A stretch of DNA of 52,062 nucleotides. Source: CAZDWZ01 sp964509425. Its GTDB lineage: Bacteria; Bdellovibrionota_C; UBA2361; SZUA-149; CAZDWZ01. The stretch is taken from assembly GCA_964509425.1 (NCBI GenBank), contig CAZDWZ010000023.1, positions 1-52,062 of the forward strand, read 5' to 3'. The translations under genes and the position numbers were made by a program. Position 1 is the stretch's first letter. Each line of letters opens with the position of its first letter. The notes beneath the pieces are model-generated. The model made no database searches, was not told where the DNA came from, and worked only from the letters and a program-made list of their open reading frames with translations. Shown here one piece after another: positions 49,536 to 52,062 of the stretch.

Positions 49536-52062
49536 GCAACGGCACCCTCCGGTTTGCGTTCCAACCAACATCCGCAATGAGTTAGGAGGGCGTGGGCGTA
49601 AGTGTTAGAGTTTTGCCACAACGCATAGTAAGGCGGCGCAAACATCACCGCATGCACTCTCTTGAAACACTCATGCTGCTTAGCTTCATCTTGGCGATTG
49701 CATTTCGCTTGATATTCGTTCTGATTGTCATCCGGTTTCCCGGCCTTCCCCGTATACTTTATAGGAGGTTTTCCACCAATTACTTGCTGCACACGACTTA
49801 CCTGTGGACCCCCTATTCCGATCAATAAGCGCTCTCCCGAACACGACGTCACGATCTCACAGTGGTATCCGCCGAACATCACCGGGCCGCATCTGACCTT
49901 CGTATCAAGTCCTGATAGATCGAAGTACATTAATGGATTGCTCAACGCAAATGAATACATATTCTCTCCACCACGGTAGCCAATTGGATCTCTCGAAATC
50001 CATCGCGTCACTTCCGGTGAGTACCACCGTTGCGTTGCTAGGATGAAACCCGCACTGCCGTCCGAGTAGTAACCAAGACCTCCCTCATACTTAAACGGAT
50101 TGAAATCCGCGCCGCTTGACAGAATGAGTTTCCCAAATCCGTCGTAAATGTAGCTATCAGCAACCGCACCAGATGAGTTGGTCATCTGCCTTGTCTCAGT
50201 CTGAGGGCCAAAATGGTACCAAAACGACTGATTGTTACCAATATCACGCTGAGAGATCACCCCCGTAACTCCCCAAGCATAGACGTATGTTGGAGATGTC
50301 AAGGTGACTTCTCCAAGCAAGGCGTCTCTGGAGAACACGAAAAATGTCTTTGTGCTTGGATTTCCGGTCTCGTATTTTAAGGTACGTTTTCCGCTCGCGT
50401 CATAAAGGTAGCTAAAATCGTCTGAGGAATTCTGCTGCCTGAGCATTTGATTTCTGGTGCTCCAGGCAAGGGTAGTGCTCGGGATCCCTGCGCCACTCAC
50501 TGCTGTCATGTTACCGTCAACGTCGTAGCTCACGCTCCCGCCAGCCAGTGAACTGATCTTGTTTGCGTCGTCATAGCTCGCGAATGCTGCGCCACTATAC
50601 TGCGTCATGTTACCTGCAAGGTCATAGGCGTAGGTTTTATTGTAAGCGCCCGTCCCGGTACGTTCCTCCCCGGTCAGTCGGTAAAGGGCATCGTAGGTGT
50701 ATTCGACTTCGGACGAATCAAGCTCCGTCACTTTCGTAATATTCCCAACCGTATCCAGCCCGCCATCGTATTCAAGATCATAGCTCGCAAACGGCGTGCT
50801 CCCGAGCTTATGCAAGATCTGCTTCGGCCACCCTCGGTCCTGATTATAAGTATAAGTCGTTGAAGTCCCGTTCTCGTTCGTCTGAGTCTTCAACTTACCG
50901 ATACCATCATAGGTAAACGTCGTCGTCTCCCCGAAGCTGTTCTCCACCGACGTCATTCGACCGGCTCCATCGTAACCGTATTCCCACGACGCAACGCTCG
51001 TCGACCCGTTCTTCCACTCAAGTGAAAAGAGAGTCCCGTCATCATTGTAAGCATAAAAAAGCGTTTGCGCGTTCGTGAGCCCCGACGCGCTCCAGTCGTA
51101 TTCGACTTCCGAGACTCTTCGTCCGGGCGTGTAAGAATAGGTTGTCGTCCCGACCTCATCCGTCACAGAACTTACGCGCCCGTCATTTCTGTAGTTATAG
51201 GCAATGAGAGTCGGCGTCCCGCTCGCGGGAACGAGATCAATCTCCTCAACTCTCCCCGACGCATCGTAGGAATATTGCTTCTTATGTCCCCGAGTATCCT
51301 CGGTTTCGCTCAACCGCCCATAGTCGTCGTAGCGATAAAGAACATACGAAGCATCCGGATAAAGCGTCTTCTTCAACTCCCCAGCAAGCCCATACTCATA
51401 TTCCGTGTCCTTACTCCGTGCATCCGTGAACTTCGTCGTCCGGTGATCCGCATCCTGCTCCCACGCAAGACTCTTCGAAAGCGGCATGTCCACACCAGTC
51501 AGCTTCCCGCATACCGCACAGAAATCATAAGACGTCACCGCCCCTGCCTCGTCGGTCGAAGTCGAAAGTTTTCGATACGTGTACGCATACTCCCGATACT
51601 TCCCATCCGGCTGCGTCACCCGCGTCGTCCTTCCCGCCCCGTCGTAAGCAAACTGAAACGCAATATCCGTGCTGACTTCCGGAGTCTGCACGATCTCCTT
51701 CACCAAGCCGGAGCCCGTGTAGTCGGTAAACTGCGTCTCGTTTCCGGCACCGTTTGTTATCTTCTTCAAGAACCCATAGTTCGGGTCGCTCGTGATCTCT
51801 TCATACTCGTAAGTGGTCGTGCCTGTCGGAGAGCCTGAAGGCGGCACGACGGTAAGCACCTGCCCATAGCTGTTATATGTCTTCGTCCAAACCTTCCCAT
51901 CGCCATCAGTGATACTGGTCGGCATATGCGGCAGCGTCATGCTCGCGTAGTCGAGCTCAACAAGAGTTCCCTGACTGTCCTCCACCTCAGCGAGATCGAT
52001 GTTGTTCGCCTCGTAAGTAAACGTCCACACTCCGCCGTTATTGTCGTCAATCTCGGTCACCT
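49529..52062 (-). CDS. Rhs/YD-repeat polymorphic toxin, 5' end outside the window
   Basis: At least 843 codons; the reading continues past the right edge. Most of the visible part is tandem YD repeats (for example YRYDDYGRLSETEDTRGHKK, YGYDGAGRMTSVENSFGETT), which build a beta-cage around a toxin. The Rhs core follows: LGYYSDGSAGFILATQRWYS, then RWISRDPIGYRGGENMYSFA ending in DLSGL near residue 718. The last 125 residues are the variable C-terminal domain, with GGYHCEIVTSCSGERLLIGI, PPYYALWQNSNTYAHALLTH and CGCW. The single His, NSNTY and Cys set recalls permuted papain-like enzymes, but I cannot assign it. The gene overlaps its immunity gene by 7 bases. Confidence 0.93.
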   Translation of the reverse strand, partial: VTEIDDNNGGVWTFTYEANNIDLAEVEDSQGTLVELDYASMTLPHMPTSITDGDGKVWTKTYNSYGQVLTVVPPSGSPTGTTTYEYEEITSDPNYGFLKKITNGAGNETQFTDYTGSGLVKEIVQTPEVSTDIAFQFAYDGAGRTTRVTQPDGKYREYAYTYRKLSTSTDEAGAVTSYDFCAVCGKLTGVDMPLSKSLAWEQDADHRTTKFTDARSKDTEYEYGLAGELKKTLYPDASYVLYRYDDYGRLSETEDTRGHKKQYSYDASGRVEEIDLVPASGTPTLIAYNYRNDGRVSSVTDEVGTTTYSYTPGRRVSEVEYDWSASGLTNAQTLFYAYNDDGTLFSLEWKNGSTSVASWEYGYDGAGRMTSVENSFGETTTFTYDGIGKLKTQTNENGTSTTYTYNQDRGWPKQILHKLGSTPFASYDLEYDGGLDTVGNITKVTELDSSEVEYTYDALYRLTGEERTGTGAYNKTYAYDLAGNMTQYSGAAFASYDDANKISSLAGGSVSYDVDGNMTAVSGAGIPSTTLAWSTRNQMLRQQNSSDDFSYLYDASGKRTLKYETGNPSTKTFFVFSRDALLGEVTLTSPTYVYAWGVTGVISQRDIGNNQSFWYHFGPQTETRQMTNSSGAVADSYIYDGFGKLILSSGADFNPFKYEGGLGYYSDGSAGFILATQRWYSPEVTRWISRDPIGYRGGENMYSFALSNPLMYFDLSGLDTKVRCGPVMFGGYHCEIVTSCSGERLLIGIGGPQVSRVQQVIGGKPPIKYTGKAGKPDDNQNEYQAKCNRQDEAKQHECFKRVHAVMFAPPYYALWQNSNTYAHALLTHCGCWLERKPEGAVAW

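Overview
The window looks like a chromosomal segment of a Gram-negative bacterium of intermediate GC content. The evidence is a large number of Sec signal peptides, one YceK-like lipoprotein, an Rhs-type polymorphic toxin, sigma-70 type sigma factor, Lrp and winged-helix regulators, and REP-associated tyrosine (RAYT) transposases. I could not place it in a phylum; a deltaproteobacterial or Bdellovibrionota-like lineage is only a guess. No tRNA, rRNA, CRISPR array or phage structural gene was seen. It is an accessory-rich region, mostly short single-gene units and small exported orphans, not long operons.

Layout. 1-6.4 kb: orphan small genes, then a two-gene unit of an exported 376-aa protein and an exported NTF2-fold immunity-like protein. 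6.6-16 kb: a small HTH-like protein, UV-damage endonuclease UvsE, exported orphans, a HEAT-repeat protein and an old-yellow-enzyme ene-reductase. 16-21 kb: exported orphans, the first RAYT element and a sigma factor. 21.7-32 kb: GC-rich singleton genes mixed with a YceK-like lipoprotein, an MFS transporter and a Nudix hydrolase. 32-36.6 kb: a zinc alcohol/formaldehyde dehydrogenase, a collagen-like exported protein, and an orphan branched-chain-amino-acid-type binding protein divergent from a winged-helix regulator with an operator-like palindrome between them. 36.6-38 kb: the second RAYT. 40-43 kb: an MBOAT/wax-synthase-like membrane acyltransferase behind a promoter covered by two palindromic operators, convergent with a double Lrp regulator. 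43-49 kb: small exported and membrane orphans and a large Cys-rich EF-hand protein. 48.6-52 kb: a MITE inserted next to an IS3 remnant, then an NTF2-fold immunity gene overlapping the 3' end of an Rhs toxin gene that runs off the right edge.

Main threads. (1) A RAYT-driven repeat system: one RAYT gene lies between inverted copies of a GCGTCCGAT end, a second has only the left end, and three gene-less elements of about 150 bp carry the same ends facing each other. (2) A set of about ten GC-rich singleton genes embedded in lower-GC sequence, most followed by a hairpin; two encode paralogous membrane proteins. (3) Two exported NTF2-fold immunity-like proteins, one translationally coupled to an Rhs toxin with an unassigned C-terminal domain, the other behind an unrelated exported protein. 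(4) A second, unrelated dispersed repeat of the CTCTGTG type, present at six places between genes, several of them as hairpins.
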